This document shows positions 17,324 through 27,187 of a DNA stretch of 64,000 nucleotides, piece after piece. The stretch lies in contig NZ_CABFWF030000012.1 of assembly GCF_902153245.2 (NCBI RefSeq), forward strand, positions 459,823 to 523,822. The letters are read 5' to 3'. A program made the position numbers and the translations under genes. The notes beneath the pieces are model-generated. The model made no database searches. It saw nothing but the letters and a program-made list of their open reading frames with translations, and was not told where the DNA came from. The stretch is from Pseudorhizobium endolithicum (GTDB lineage Bacteria > Pseudomonadota > Alphaproteobacteria > Rhizobiales > Rhizobiaceae). The first letter of the stretch is position 1, and each line of letters starts with the position of its first letter.

Positions 17324-18636
17324 GTCTCAGTCCTTTCTGTCGATGCCGGGACGAAGGTGGCGGCATTCTCGTCGATCAGGCGGGCGCCCCGCTGCCGCGT
17401 GAGGTAGCGCCATATCCACTGGATGCTGACGAGCAGCCGCTTCTCGAAATTGACGAGGAGATAGACGTGGACGATCGCCCACAGGAACCAGGCAAAGCGT
17501 CCCTTGAGGCGCCAGGTCCCGAAGTCGAAGATCGCGGCATTGCGTCCGATGACGGCGGTGTTGCCGCGGTTATGGAAGCGGAAGGGCTCGGCCTGCTGCC
17601 CCCGCGTCAGGCGAAGCCGCAGTGCCTTGCCGAGATATTCGCCCTGCTGCTTGGCGACCTGCGCCAGTGCAGGAAGCGGCTTGCCGTCGTCCGCAAGCCC
17701 AAGGGCGGTGTCGCCGATCGCATAGACATCGGTGCAGCCGATGACGCTGAGATCGGGATTGACCGGGACACGGCCTCCGGCCTTGCCCTCCACCTTCAGC
17801 CAGGAGGCCGCAGGCGACGCCTTCACTCCGGCGCCCCAGACAACGCTGCCGGTCCTGATCGTCCGGCCACCGGCCACCACTTGTTCCTTGTCGATGGATT
17901 CGACAGGTAAGCGCGTCAACACCTCGACGCCTGCCTTCTCCAGTTCGTTACGGCCATACTCCGCGAGTTCCTCGGGAAAGGCCGACAGGATGCGCGGCCC
18001 TGCCTCGACCAGGATGACCCGGAAATGCTCCGGCTGCAGCCGACGGAAGTCCCTCTCGATCATGAACCGTCCGAGTTCGGCGATGGCGCTGGCCATCTCG
18101 ACGCCGGTCGGACCTCCGCCGATGACGACGCTGGTCAGGAGGGCTTGCTTTTCTTCCGGATCGCCGGAAAGTTCTGCTCTTTCGAACGCCAGAAGCAGGC
18201 GCTGGCGAATGAGGCGCGCCTCGTGGATCGTCTTCAGGCCGGGTGCCCAGGCGCGCCACTCCTCGTGGCCGAAGTAATTGTATTCGGAGCCGGTGGCGAG
18301 AACGAGCGCATCGAAAGAAACCGGATCTCCGTGATCCAGCAGCACGTGCTTGCCTGCCAGGTCCAGGCCGGTGACTTCCGCAAGCAGTACGCGGATGTTG
18401 CGGTATCGCCCCAGCGTCCGGCGGATCGGCTCGGATATGTCGGCGGGCGACAAGGCGGCCGTGGCCACCTGATAGAGCAGCGGCTGGAACAGGTTGTGGT
18501 TGCGCCGGTCGACGACCGTCACCTCGATAGGGGAGTTGCCGAGTTCCCGGGCACAGGCAAGACCGCCAAAACCGCCACCGACGATGACGATTCGGCGTCG
18601 GTCAGACGGTCGATCTCCATCCTGCCCCTGATGCAT
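17320..18636 (-). CDS. ndh: Type II NADH:quinone oxidoreductase
   Basis: The single-subunit, non-proton-pumping enzyme passes electrons from NADH through FAD to the quinone pool at the inner membrane. The 438-aa protein has the FAD motif VGGGFGG near residue 17, the NAD motif GGGPTGVEMA, and a C-terminal amphipathic region with a hydrophobic stretch (FAWFLWAIVHVYLLVNF) for membrane attachment. The ATG at 18636 follows GGGAGC; an upstream in-frame start would add 43 residues and lie across the promoter. First gene of a three-gene operon. Confidence 0.93.
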   Translation of the reverse strand: MHQGQDGDRPSDRRRIVIVGGGFGGLACARELGNSPIEVTVVDRRNHNLFQPLLYQVATAALSPADISEPIRRTLGRYRNIRVLLAEVTGLDLAGKHVLLDHGDPVSFDALVLATGSEYNYFGHEEWRAWAPGLKTIHEARLIRQRLLLAFERAELSGDPEEKQALLTSVVIGGGPTGVEMASAIAELGRFMIERDFRRLQPEHFRVILVEAGPRILSAFPEELAEYGRNELEKAGVEVLTRLPVESIDKEQVVAGGRTIRTGSVVWGAGVKASPAASWLKVEGKAGGRVPVNPDLSVIGCTDVYAIGDTALGLADDGKPLPALAQVAKQQGEYLGKALRLRLTRGQQAEPFRFHNRGNTAVIGRNAAIFDFGTWRLKGRFAWFLWAIVHVYLLVNFEKRLLVSIQWIWRYLTRQRGARLIDENAATFVPASTERTET

Positions 18637-18681
18637 TTTTGCTCCCGTCGACGGCCGAATCCCGAACCGATTGCGAGGGTC

Positions 18682-18706
18682 AACACGTCCTTTCGGGAAT
18701 TGTTCC
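18682..18706 (-). promoter_or_regulatory. EcfG-type promoter of the ndh operon
   Basis: On the minus strand: GGAAC, 16 bp, TGTT, 45 bp before the ndh start. It lies back-to-back with the plus-strand promoter at 18723. Confidence 0.55.
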
Positions 18707-18722
18707 AGCCGGATTGGCCGAC

Positions 18723-18747
18723 GGAACCTTTTGCACGAGCCGCCGTT
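18723..18747 (+). promoter_or_regulatory. EcfG-type promoter of the microprotein pair
   Basis: GGAAC at 18723-18727, 16 bp, CGTT at 18744-18747, a full match, 29 bp before the first microprotein ATG. Confidence 0.7.
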
Positions 18748-18776
18748 CACTTTCCCGAGAAACAAAGGAGACCGCT

Positions 18777-18851
18777 ATGTACAGCATCGTGTGGTTGGTA
18801 GGCGCCGTCGTCATCGTCATCGCCGTTCTCAACCTAGTCGGCTTCGCCTGA
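18777..18851 (+). CDS. 24-aa single-span membrane microprotein (copy 1)
   Basis: The 24-residue product starts MYSIVWLVGAVVIV and ends NLVGFA; almost the whole length is one hydrophobic helix. AAAGGAG lies 6 bases before the ATG. It has a paralogue 53 bp downstream sharing SIVWLVGAVVIV, so selection acts on the protein and this is not a chance frame. It is probably an inner-membrane peptide that regulates or stabilises a partner. A general-stress promoter lies upstream and a shared terminator at 19003. Confidence 0.75.
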   Translation: MYSIVWLVGAVVIVIAVLNLVGFA

Positions 18852-18904
18852 TCCGCGCTTCCCGGAATATTCGACCAAGACAGTTGATCAAGAAGGAGAG
18901 AGAC

Positions 18905-18979
18905 ATGAACAGCATTGTTTGGCTTGTCGGAGCGGTCGTGATCGTTCTCGCCATTCTGTCCTTTCTCGGCCTCGGCTGA
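18905..18979 (+). CDS. 24-aa single-span membrane microprotein (copy 2)
   Basis: Also exactly 24 residues: it starts MNSIVWLVGAVVIV and ends LSFLGLG, differing from copy 1 mainly in the last third. A strong AAGGAGAG ribosome site precedes the ATG. The nucleotide sequences have diverged at many third positions while the N-terminal 14 residues stay nearly identical, a sign of purifying selection. It ends 23 bp before a rho-independent terminator. Confidence 0.75.
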   Translation: MNSIVWLVGAVVIVLAILSFLGLG

Positions 18980-19002
18980 GCGGGACAGTGACGCAAAGAC
19001 GA

Positions 19003-19037
19003 AACGGGCGTCGATCGGCTGATCGGCGCCCGTTTTT
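19003..19037 (+). terminator. Rho-independent terminator after the microproteins
   Basis: AACGGGCG-CGATC pairs with GATCG-CGCCCGTT across GGCT (19003-19033), followed by TTTT. Confidence 0.85.
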
Positions 19038-19055
19038 ATGGTCGCCTTGCGCTGC

Positions 19056-21590
19056 TCATGTGGAAACCAGCAGCGCGAAGGGATGATCCACGAAGGCCCA
19101 GGCGATCGACAGTCTTTCGGACGGGTCGAACCGTCTTCCGGTGAAGAGGTCGCGATAGGAGCGCGACCGAAGAGCAGGGGGCAGGGGCAGAACCGTCTCA
19201 TCCCATCGCTTGGAAAGCCGCTCTTCCCCTTGGCGAAAGGCGCCGAGCACGAGGCGCGGGGCAATCAGCACCAGCGCTGCCTCTTCCGTGCGACGGGCAA
19301 AGGATAGCAGGTTGGCCGCTCTCTTTCCTTCCGGGTGCAGCGCCAGGTATTCGCCTGATCGAAAGAGATCCGGCTGCTCCCGGCGTAGACGCAGAACCCG
19401 TGCGATGACCTGCTGCTTCAGGCGTCCGGTTCGCCAGTCTTCCTCCGTCGTGGAGAGGGCACCCTCGGGCGCCAGGTCTGCGGCAAGGGTGGCGAAGTCG
19501 GGTTCCCGCCGGTTGTCTGGATCCACGAGGCTGAGGTCCAGCCGCTCGCTGCCCTGGTAGATGTCAGGGACGCCCGGTGCGACGAGCTTGACGAGGGTCT
19601 GGGTGATGCCGTTCACCAGCCCAGTGCGGAGGAAGGGTTCCAGCGTCGTTCGGAAATCCTCCAGGAAAGCCTGGTTGTCGGGGGACAGCAGGCGGCTCGC
19701 GTAGGCGCGGACGGCTCCTTCGTAATCCTCGTTCGGATCGCTCCAGGTCGTCCGCTGCTTTGCCTCCCGGAGAGCCTTCTCCACATACTGCAGGAAGCGC
19801 TCCTCCAAGGCCTTCAGCCCGTCGCGATCGTCGGTGGCAAGATCGGCCGGCCAGACCCCGGCGAGCGCCTGGTAGAGCATCCATTCGACGGCGGGCTCCG
19901 GTGCCGCGCCACCTGAGAGGTGCGCCACTGCTTGGCTGTTGATCTCGCGCCAGCGGTCGACCGATGCCGCCCAATGGTCGGGAGCTTCGCTGATCGTGTA
20001 CAGCCTGGCACGGGCATCCTCACCCCGTTTCGTGTCGTGGGTCGAGGTGGCCGAAAGAGCGTCCGGCTGGCGCTGCCGCCTGATCGTCATCTCCTCGTGA
20101 AAATGCTCGACGGAAGCCGGTGCGGGATCGGCCTCGCTGCCGACCTCGTTCATCGCCAGCAGGCGATGGTTGCGGAAGAAGGTGGTATCTTCCAGCGATT
20201 TCGCCATCAGCGGCCCTGTCAACTGCTGGAACCGGATGCGGAAGAGAAGGGCTTCGTCGCTGTTGCCGCCCGTCTCGCCGGCCAGCAGGCGATGCAGGAA
20301 GCCGAGGGCCTGCTCGTCGGGCGCATGGGGACCCGTCCGCACGCGCCGAACGACCTCGTCGAGAAGGGCTTTCCCTTCGGCCGGCATGCCCTCCGCCGTG
20401 CCGTAGGTGCGGTAGACGGGGAAGGCGACAAGGAGTTCGCGCAGGGCATCCTGCATTTCCCCGCTGCCTGTGCTCACGTCACCGGCGTCGCCTTCATGCA
20501 GTTTCAGAGCAAGCTTCAGCAGCGTCGATACTTCGCCTTCGAAGTTGTTGTTCGCCATCAGCAATTTCGCTTCGCGCAGCTCGTCGAGCGGGTCCGGCGC
20601 CGCTCCTGCGACGGCGTGGTAAGCAACTGTCAGCGCTTCGTGCCCGCTCCCATCCACCAGCACGTTGCCCAGCGCGGTGATGAACTCATAGCCGGTGGTG
20701 CCGGAAATCGGCCAGTCCTCCGGAAGCAGCTCGCCCTCGCCGAGGATCTTCTCCACGACGACGTAGATGTCCGGCCCGACGGCTGCCCGCAGGCGCTCGA
20801 GATAGCCCTTCGGGTCGGCGAGGCCGTCGACATGATCGATCCGCAGCCCGTCGACGCGGCTCTCGCGGACCAGATCCAGCACCGTCCGGTGCGCCGCCTC
20901 GAAGACCTCCGGATCCTCGACACGCAGGCCGACCAGACCGGTGATCTCGAAGAAGCGGCGGTAGCTCAGTTCGCGCGGCGCATCCCGCCAGGACATCAGC
21001 CGCCAGGGTTGCCGGTCGTGCAGGGCAACGATTTCCTCGGGCTTGGAGATTGCCAGCACCTCGCCTGCCCGTCCTTCATAGGAGGATGGGGTGAGGGGGT
21101 AGTAGCTGTCGTAGTAGGCAAGGGCCGGCTTGCCCGTCTGCGGATCGACCCTCACCGAAAGCTCGCCCTTCGCCAGCACCTCCTCGAAGGTGTCGCCGAG
21201 GAAGGGCAGCGTCAGCCGGCGGCTCCAGTCGATGTCGAAATAGCGGGCGTACCGGCTCTGCTGGCCGTGCTCCACCACGTCGCGCCACCAGGGATTCTCC
21301 AGCGAGGCGGCCATGTGGTTGGGCACGATGTCGAGGATCAGCCCGAGGCCGTGTTCCCGCAGCGTGTCCGACATCTTGAGGAAGCCGTCGCGACCGCCGA
21401 GCACCGGATCGAATTCGTTCGCATCGGTGACGTCGTAGCCATGGGTGGAGCCGTTGGTGGCGGAGAAGATCGGCGAGGCATAGAGATGGCTGATGCCGAG
21501 TTGCTTCAGATAGGGCACCAGCCCGGCAGCACGCTCGAAGGTCATGCCGTTGCGGAACTGGATGCGGTAGGTGGAGGTCGGGATCTTCAT
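19056..21590 (-). CDS. treY: Maltooligosyltrehalose synthase TreY
   Basis: The enzyme rearranges the reducing-end glucose of maltodextrins into a trehalose unit, the first step of the TreYZ route. The 844-aa GH13 protein has the typical N-terminus STYRIQF, HGYDVTDANEFDP, the nucleophile region DGLRIDHVDGLADP, acid/base Glu in VVVEKILG, and C-terminal PGVPDIYQGSE. The length fits the family. Its ATG overlaps the treZ stop by 4 bp, so the two are translationally coupled. Trehalose is an osmotic and desiccation protectant, consistent with the stress promoter upstream of treZ. Confidence 0.96.
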   Translation of the reverse strand: MKIPTSTYRIQFRNGMTFERAAGLVPYLKQLGISHLYASPIFSATNGSTHGYDVTDANEFDPVLGGRDGFLKMSDTLREHGLGLILDIVPNHMAASLENPWWRDVVEHGQQSRYARYFDIDWSRRLTLPFLGDTFEEVLAKGELSVRVDPQTGKPALAYYDSYYPLTPSSYEGRAGEVLAISKPEEIVALHDRQPWRLMSWRDAPRELSYRRFFEITGLVGLRVEDPEVFEAAHRTVLDLVRESRVDGLRIDHVDGLADPKGYLERLRAAVGPDIYVVVEKILGEGELLPEDWPISGTTGYEFITALGNVLVDGSGHEALTVAYHAVAGAAPDPLDELREAKLLMANNNFEGEVSTLLKLALKLHEGDAGDVSTGSGEMQDALRELLVAFPVYRTYGTAEGMPAEGKALLDEVVRRVRTGPHAPDEQALGFLHRLLAGETGGNSDEALLFRIRFQQLTGPLMAKSLEDTTFFRNHRLLAMNEVGSEADPAPASVEHFHEEMTIRRQRQPDALSATSTHDTKRGEDARARLYTISEAPDHWAASVDRWREINSQAVAHLSGGAAPEPAVEWMLYQALAGVWPADLATDDRDGLKALEERFLQYVEKALREAKQRTTWSDPNEDYEGAVRAYASRLLSPDNQAFLEDFRTTLEPFLRTGLVNGITQTLVKLVAPGVPDIYQGSERLDLSLVDPDNRREPDFATLAADLAPEGALSTTEEDWRTGRLKQQVIARVLRLRREQPDLFRSGEYLALHPEGKRAANLLSFARRTEEAALVLIAPRLVLGAFRQGEERLSKRWDETVLPLPPALRSRSYRDLFTGRRFDPSERLSIAWAFVDHPFALLVST

Positions 21591-23416
21591 GCACGACCTC
21601 CGGCCTTGATGGTGACGACGATGCCGTCGGGGCCGAGCATGCCGCCTTCACCCGCATCGGCGGGCAGGCGATGGGCGGGCTCGCCCGGCAGGTCCGGCAG
21701 CGGCAGCGGTCTGTTGCCGAGGTTGATCGCCATGCCGATCTCGCCCTTCGGGAAGCGCCACGCCACCGCAACCAGGCCGTTCTCCGCCTTGAGGATGCGG
21801 CCGCCCGTGTCGCGTGCTGATCCCAGCATCGGTACGATTGTCTCGCGACGCAGCGCCAGCAGATCGTGGGTCAGGTCCATCCACTCCCGTCCTTCCGTGG
21901 ACGCCGGTTTGTCCCAGTCGAGCTTGCAGTCGGTGAAGGTCGTCTCCGCATTGGGATCGGGGATCTCCCCATCCTCTCTGCCGTGCCCGGCATGGCCTTC
22001 GAACTCCTTGCGCCGGCCTTCGCGCACCGCCTTCGCGAGATCGCCGTGGAAATCAGTGAAGAACAGGAACGGACGCGTCTCGCCGAATTCCTCGCCCATG
22101 AAGAGAAGCGGGATGTGCGGCGACAGGAGCAGTGCGGAGAACAGCGCCTTCACCTTTTCCGGTCCGGCGATCGTCAGGAGCCGCTCGCCGAAGGCACGGT
22201 TCCCGACCTGGTCGTGGTTCTGGATGAAGTCCACGAACGCGACCGGTGGCTGGCCTGTGCTTGTGACCCCGCGCGTCTTGCCGGAATGCTTCGATTTCTC
22301 GCCTTGATAGGCGAAACCTTCCGCCAGCGTCCGTGCCACAAGGTGTTCCGTGTTCTCGCCGAAGTCCTGGTAATAGCCGTCTGTCTCACCGGTCGCGTAG
22401 ACGTGGATGGCGTTGTGGAAGTCGTCGTTCCACTCGCCCGTGAAGCGGGGCACGCTGCCGTCCTCGCCGCGTTCATGCAGGAAGGTGACGTTGCGCGAAT
22501 CTTCCGTGGTCAAATGGATGTGGCGGTCGGGGAATTCCGCCCGTATCCGCTCGGCGATTTCCACGAGGATGTGCTTTTCGGATTCGTCGTCGCCTATCTG
22601 GTCGATGGCGTCGAAGCGCAGCCCATCCAACTGGAACTCGTCCAGCCAGTAGAGAGCGTTCTCCACGAAGAAGCGGCGCACCGGCGCTAGTTCGTAGGCG
22701 ATCGCGGCACCCCAGGGGGTGTGCTTGTCCTCGTGGAAGAACTCCGGCGCGAGCAGAGGCAGATAGTTACCCTCCGGTCCGAAGTGATTGTAGACGACGT
22801 CCAGCAGCACCATCAGCCCATGGCCATGGGCGGCGTCGATGAAGGCCTTGAAGTCCTCCGGCGGGCCATAGGCGCGGTGCGGGGCATAGAGCAGAACGCC
22901 GTCATAGCCCCAGCCGCGATTGCCGCCGAAATGGGCGACGGGCATGACCTCGACGGCGGTGATGCCGAGTTCCGCCAGATGGGGCAGCTTCTCGATCGCG
23001 GCGCGGAAGGTACCTTCCGGGGTGAAGGTGCCGACATGCATTTCGTAGATTACAGCCTCTTCCCAAGGCCGGCCGCGCCACTCGGCGTTCCGCCATTCGT
23101 AGGACGTCGGGTCGATCACCAGCGAAGGACCGTTGACGTCGTCCTTCTGGCCGCGCGAGGCGGGGTCGGGAATGGCGGTGCCGTCCGCCAGTACGTAAGA
23201 GTATTCGCTGCCGGCGGAGACACCCGTCGCCAGGAGCTCGAACCAGCCGTCTTCGGTAGGGGTCATCGGCGTTTCGCTGCCGTTGAGACGCAGCGCCACC
23301 TGTGCCTGGCCGGGCGCCCACAATCGGAATCGCACTTCGCCCACTGCCGTGAACTCCGCTCCCCAGGTCCTGGGGAAAGCGTGGAATTCATCTATCGGAT
23401 CGGTTGCGGATGTCAT
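21587..23416 (-). CDS. treZ: Maltooligosyltrehalose trehalohydrolase TreZ
   Basis: The enzyme releases free trehalose from maltooligosyltrehalose. The 609-aa GH13 protein has an N-terminal CBM48-like domain (VRFRLWAP), EMHVGTF, the nucleophile in DGLRFDAIDQI, a catalytic Glu in HLTTEDSRN and the transition-state Asp in FIQNHDQVGN. It is followed directly by treY. The debranching enzyme gene treX/glgX, often in the same operon, is not present in this window. An EcfG-type promoter lies 27 bp upstream. Confidence 0.95.
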   Translation of the reverse strand: MTSATDPIDEFHAFPRTWGAEFTAVGEVRFRLWAPGQAQVALRLNGSETPMTPTEDGWFELLATGVSAGSEYSYVLADGTAIPDPASRGQKDDVNGPSLVIDPTSYEWRNAEWRGRPWEEAVIYEMHVGTFTPEGTFRAAIEKLPHLAELGITAVEVMPVAHFGGNRGWGYDGVLLYAPHRAYGPPEDFKAFIDAAHGHGLMVLLDVVYNHFGPEGNYLPLLAPEFFHEDKHTPWGAAIAYELAPVRRFFVENALYWLDEFQLDGLRFDAIDQIGDDESEKHILVEIAERIRAEFPDRHIHLTTEDSRNVTFLHERGEDGSVPRFTGEWNDDFHNAIHVYATGETDGYYQDFGENTEHLVARTLAEGFAYQGEKSKHSGKTRGVTSTGQPPVAFVDFIQNHDQVGNRAFGERLLTIAGPEKVKALFSALLLSPHIPLLFMGEEFGETRPFLFFTDFHGDLAKAVREGRRKEFEGHAGHGREDGEIPDPNAETTFTDCKLDWDKPASTEGREWMDLTHDLLALRRETIVPMLGSARDTGGRILKAENGLVAVAWRFPKGEIGMAINLGNRPLPLPDLPGEPAHRLPADAGEGGMLGPDGIVVTIKAGGRA

Positions 23417-23443
23417 GAGGAACCCCCTGTGAGGAGAGCGCCA

Positions 23444-23468
23444 AACGGCCGAAACGGCTTCCGGTTCC
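23444..23468 (-). promoter_or_regulatory. EcfG-type promoter of treZY
   Basis: On the minus strand: GGAAC, 16 bp, CGTT, a full match, 27 bp before the treZ ATG. Confidence 0.7.
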
Positions 23469-23584
23469 CCTCATGTCGCCCGCGTGTCCAAAGCCGCAAG
23501 AAAATTGCCCGGCTGGCCGCGAATTCGCAGTTTCGAGGCGCGTAATAAAATTGCTGAGGCGGCTTCCCGGCCCTAGATTATTAG

Positions 23585-24877
<1,293 letters not shown>

Positions 24878-24880
24878 TCC

Positions 24881-25894
24881 ATGGCACGCATGACGATGAT
24901 CGAGGCGATCCGCAGCGCCATGGACGTGGCGATGGGCCGAGACGAGGATGTGGTGGTCTACGGGGAGGACGTCGGTTACTTCGGCGGCGTCTTCCGCTGC
25001 ACGCAGGGCCTGCAGCAGAAATACGGCAAGACCCGCTGCTTCGACGCGCCGATCTCCGAATCCGGCATCGTGGGGACGGCGATCGGCATGGCGGCCTATG
25101 GGCTCAAACCCTGCATCGAGATCCAGTTCGCCGACTACATGTACCCCGCCTATGACCAGCTGACGCAGGAGGCGGCGCGCCTGCGCTATCGCTCCAACGG
25201 CGACTTCACCTGCCCCATGGTGGTGCGCATGCCGACCGGCGGCGGCATTTTCGGCGGCCAGACGCACAGCCAGAGCCCCGAGGCGCTGTTCACCCATGTC
25301 TGCGGCCTGCAGGTGGTGGTGCCGTCGAACCCGTACGACGCCAAGGGGCTGTTGATCTCCGCCATTGAGAACCCGGATCCGGTTATCTTCCTGGAGCCGA
25401 AGCGGCTCTACAACGGACCTTTCGACGGCCACCACGAGCATCCTGTCACATCCTGGGCCGGACATCCGCTGGGTGAGGTACCGGAGGATTATTTCTCGGT
25501 ACCGCTGGGCAAGGCGGCAGTCCGGCGCGAAGGTTCGGCTGTCACGATCCTCGCCTACGGAACCATGGTTCATGTCGCCGAAGCCACTGCCGAGGAGACG
25601 GGTATCGATGCCGAGATCATCGATCTCCGCACGCTGGTGCCGCTCGACCTGGAGACGATCCTGCAATCCGTGAAGAAGACCGGCCGTTGCATGGTGATCC
25701 ACGAGGCGACCCTGACATCCGGCTACGGGGCGGAACTGGTCGCCCTGGTGCAGGAGCACTGCTTCTACCACCTCGAGGCGCCGATCATGCGGGTGGCGGG
25801 CTGGGATACGCCTTATCCGCACGCGCAGGAATGGGACTATTTCCCCGGGCCGGCCCGTGCGGGGCAGGCGCTTCGCGACCTGATGGAGGCGTGA
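24881..25894 (+). CDS. bkdA2: Branched-chain 2-oxoacid dehydrogenase E1 beta subunit
   Basis: The 337-aa transketolase-like subunit pairs with BkdA1. It has VYGEDVGYFGGVFR, SESGIVGTAIGMAAYG and the C-terminal transketolase domain (LRTLVPLD, VIHEATLTSGYGAE). It starts 3 bp after the bkdA1 stop and is followed 2 bp later by bkdB, so the three are cotranscribed and likely coupled. Confidence 0.95.
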   Translation: MARMTMIEAIRSAMDVAMGRDEDVVVYGEDVGYFGGVFRCTQGLQQKYGKTRCFDAPISESGIVGTAIGMAAYGLKPCIEIQFADYMYPAYDQLTQEAARLRYRSNGDFTCPMVVRMPTGGGIFGGQTHSQSPEALFTHVCGLQVVVPSNPYDAKGLLISAIENPDPVIFLEPKRLYNGPFDGHHEHPVTSWAGHPLGEVPEDYFSVPLGKAAVRREGSAVTILAYGTMVHVAEATAEETGIDAEIIDLRTLVPLDLETILQSVKKTGRCMVIHEATLTSGYGAELVALVQEHCFYHLEAPIMRVAGWDTPYPHAQEWDYFPGPARAGQALRDLMEA

Positions 25895-25896
25895 GA

Positions 25897-27186
25897 ATGG
25901 CGATCCAGTCGATCAAGCTTCCGGACGTGGGCGAGGGCGTGGCAGAGGCCGAACTCGTGGAATGGCATGTGAATGTCGGCGACATGGTGCGCGAGGACAT
26001 GGTGCTCGCCGCGGTGATGACCGGCAAGGCGACCGTGGAAATCCCCTCGCCGGTCGAGGGGGAGGTGGTCTGGCGTGGGGGCGAGGTGGGTGACGTTATC
26101 GCCACCGGCACCGTCATCCTCAAGATCAGGACTGCGGGCGAGGGAGGGGACGAGGAGGCGGAAGAACCCGCTCGGCAGGAAAGGCCCGCCGTAGAGGATA
26201 AACCCGCCGCAGCCGCGCCGGCTGAAAGGCCCGTCCTTCCGCAGCAACCGGAACCGCCGCCTCCGGCAGCCGCACCCTCTGGTGTACCCTCCGGCGGGCC
26301 GCCACGGGCGCCTGGCGAAAGGCCACTGGCCTCGCCGGCCGTGCGACTCAGGGCGAAGGATGCGGGCGTTGATCTGCGGCAGCTCTGGGGCAGCGGACCT
26401 GCGGGACGCATCACCCACGACGATCTGGACGCCTTTCTCCAACAGGGAAGTGATGCGCCTGCCAGGGGCGGTCTGCAGCCCAACAAGGCAATCACGGAGA
26501 TCAAGGTCGTCGGCCTGCGCCGGCGGATTGCCGAGCGGATGGCGCTGTCGAAATCGCGCATCCCCCACATCACCTATGTGGAAGAGGTCGACATAACAGC
26601 CCTGGAGGAGTTGCGCGCCCGGCTCAATGCCGACCAGAAGCCGGGCCGTCCGAAGCTCACCATCCTGCCCTTCCTGATGCGCTCCATCGTGAAGGCGGTG
26701 GCCGACCAGCCGATGGTGAATTCCCTCTATGACGATGAGGCGGGGATCGTCCGGCAATATGGCGGCGTGCATGTCGGCATCGCCGCACAGACCCCGGCGG
26801 GTCTCGTCGTGCCGGTGGTGAAGCATGTCGAGGCAAGGGACCTTTTTGACTGTGCGAAGGAACTGCTGCGCTTGAGCGATGCCGCCCGCAACGGCACGGC
26901 GCAGCGCGAGGAACTGACCGGCTCAACGATCACAATCAGTTCGCTCGGCGCAATGGGCGGGATCGTCTCTACCCCGGTGATCAACCATCCGGAGGTGGCG
27001 GTGATCGGCGTCAACAAGATCGCTGTCCGGCCGCAATGGGACGGCACGCAGTTCGTGCCCCGCAAGATGATGAACCTGTCCTCGAGCTTCGATCACCGCG
27101 TGATCGACGGCTGGGATGCCGCCACCTTCATCCAGCGCCTGAAGGTGCTGCTGGAGGCGCCGGCCATGATATTCGTCGAGGGATGA
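25897..27186 (+). CDS. bkdB: Branched-chain 2-oxoacid dehydrogenase E2 (dihydrolipoyl acyltransferase)
   Basis: The 429-aa core subunit transfers the acyl group to CoA. It has an N-terminal lipoyl domain (residues 1-77), a Pro/Ala/Glu-rich linker, a peripheral subunit-binding domain near [14 protein letters not shown], and a catalytic domain ending with DHRVIDG, whose His and Asp are the active-site residues. The lipoyl lysine is in [11 protein letters not shown]; most relatives have TDK, so the Asp before the lysine is Gly here. The ATG at 25897 is the only start near the bkdA2 stop. Confidence 0.94.
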   Translation: MAIQSIKLPDVGEGVAEAELVEWHVNVGDMVREDMVLAAVMTGKATVEIPSPVEGEVVWRGGEVGDVIATGTVILKIRTAGEGGDEEAEEPARQERPAVEDKPAAAAPAERPVLPQQPEPPPPAAAPSGVPSGGPPRAPGERPLASPAVRLRAKDAGVDLRQLWGSGPAGRITHDDLDAFLQQGSDAPARGGLQPNKAITEIKVVGLRRRIAERMALSKSRIPHITYVEEVDITALEELRARLNADQKPGRPKLTILPFLMRSIVKAVADQPMVNSLYDDEAGIVRQYGGVHVGIAAQTPAGLVVPVVKHVEARDLFDCAKELLRLSDAARNGTAQREELTGSTITISSLGAMGGIVSTPVINHPEVAVIGVNKIAVRPQWDGTQFVPRKMMNLSSSFDHRVIDGWDAATFIQRLKVLLEAPAMIFVEG

Positions 27187-27187
27187 G

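Noticed and set aside
19920..22307. 795-codon open frame on the plus strand opposite treY and treZ
   Set aside because: The sequence is explained by two complete trehalose genes; the antisense product has no recognisable motif.
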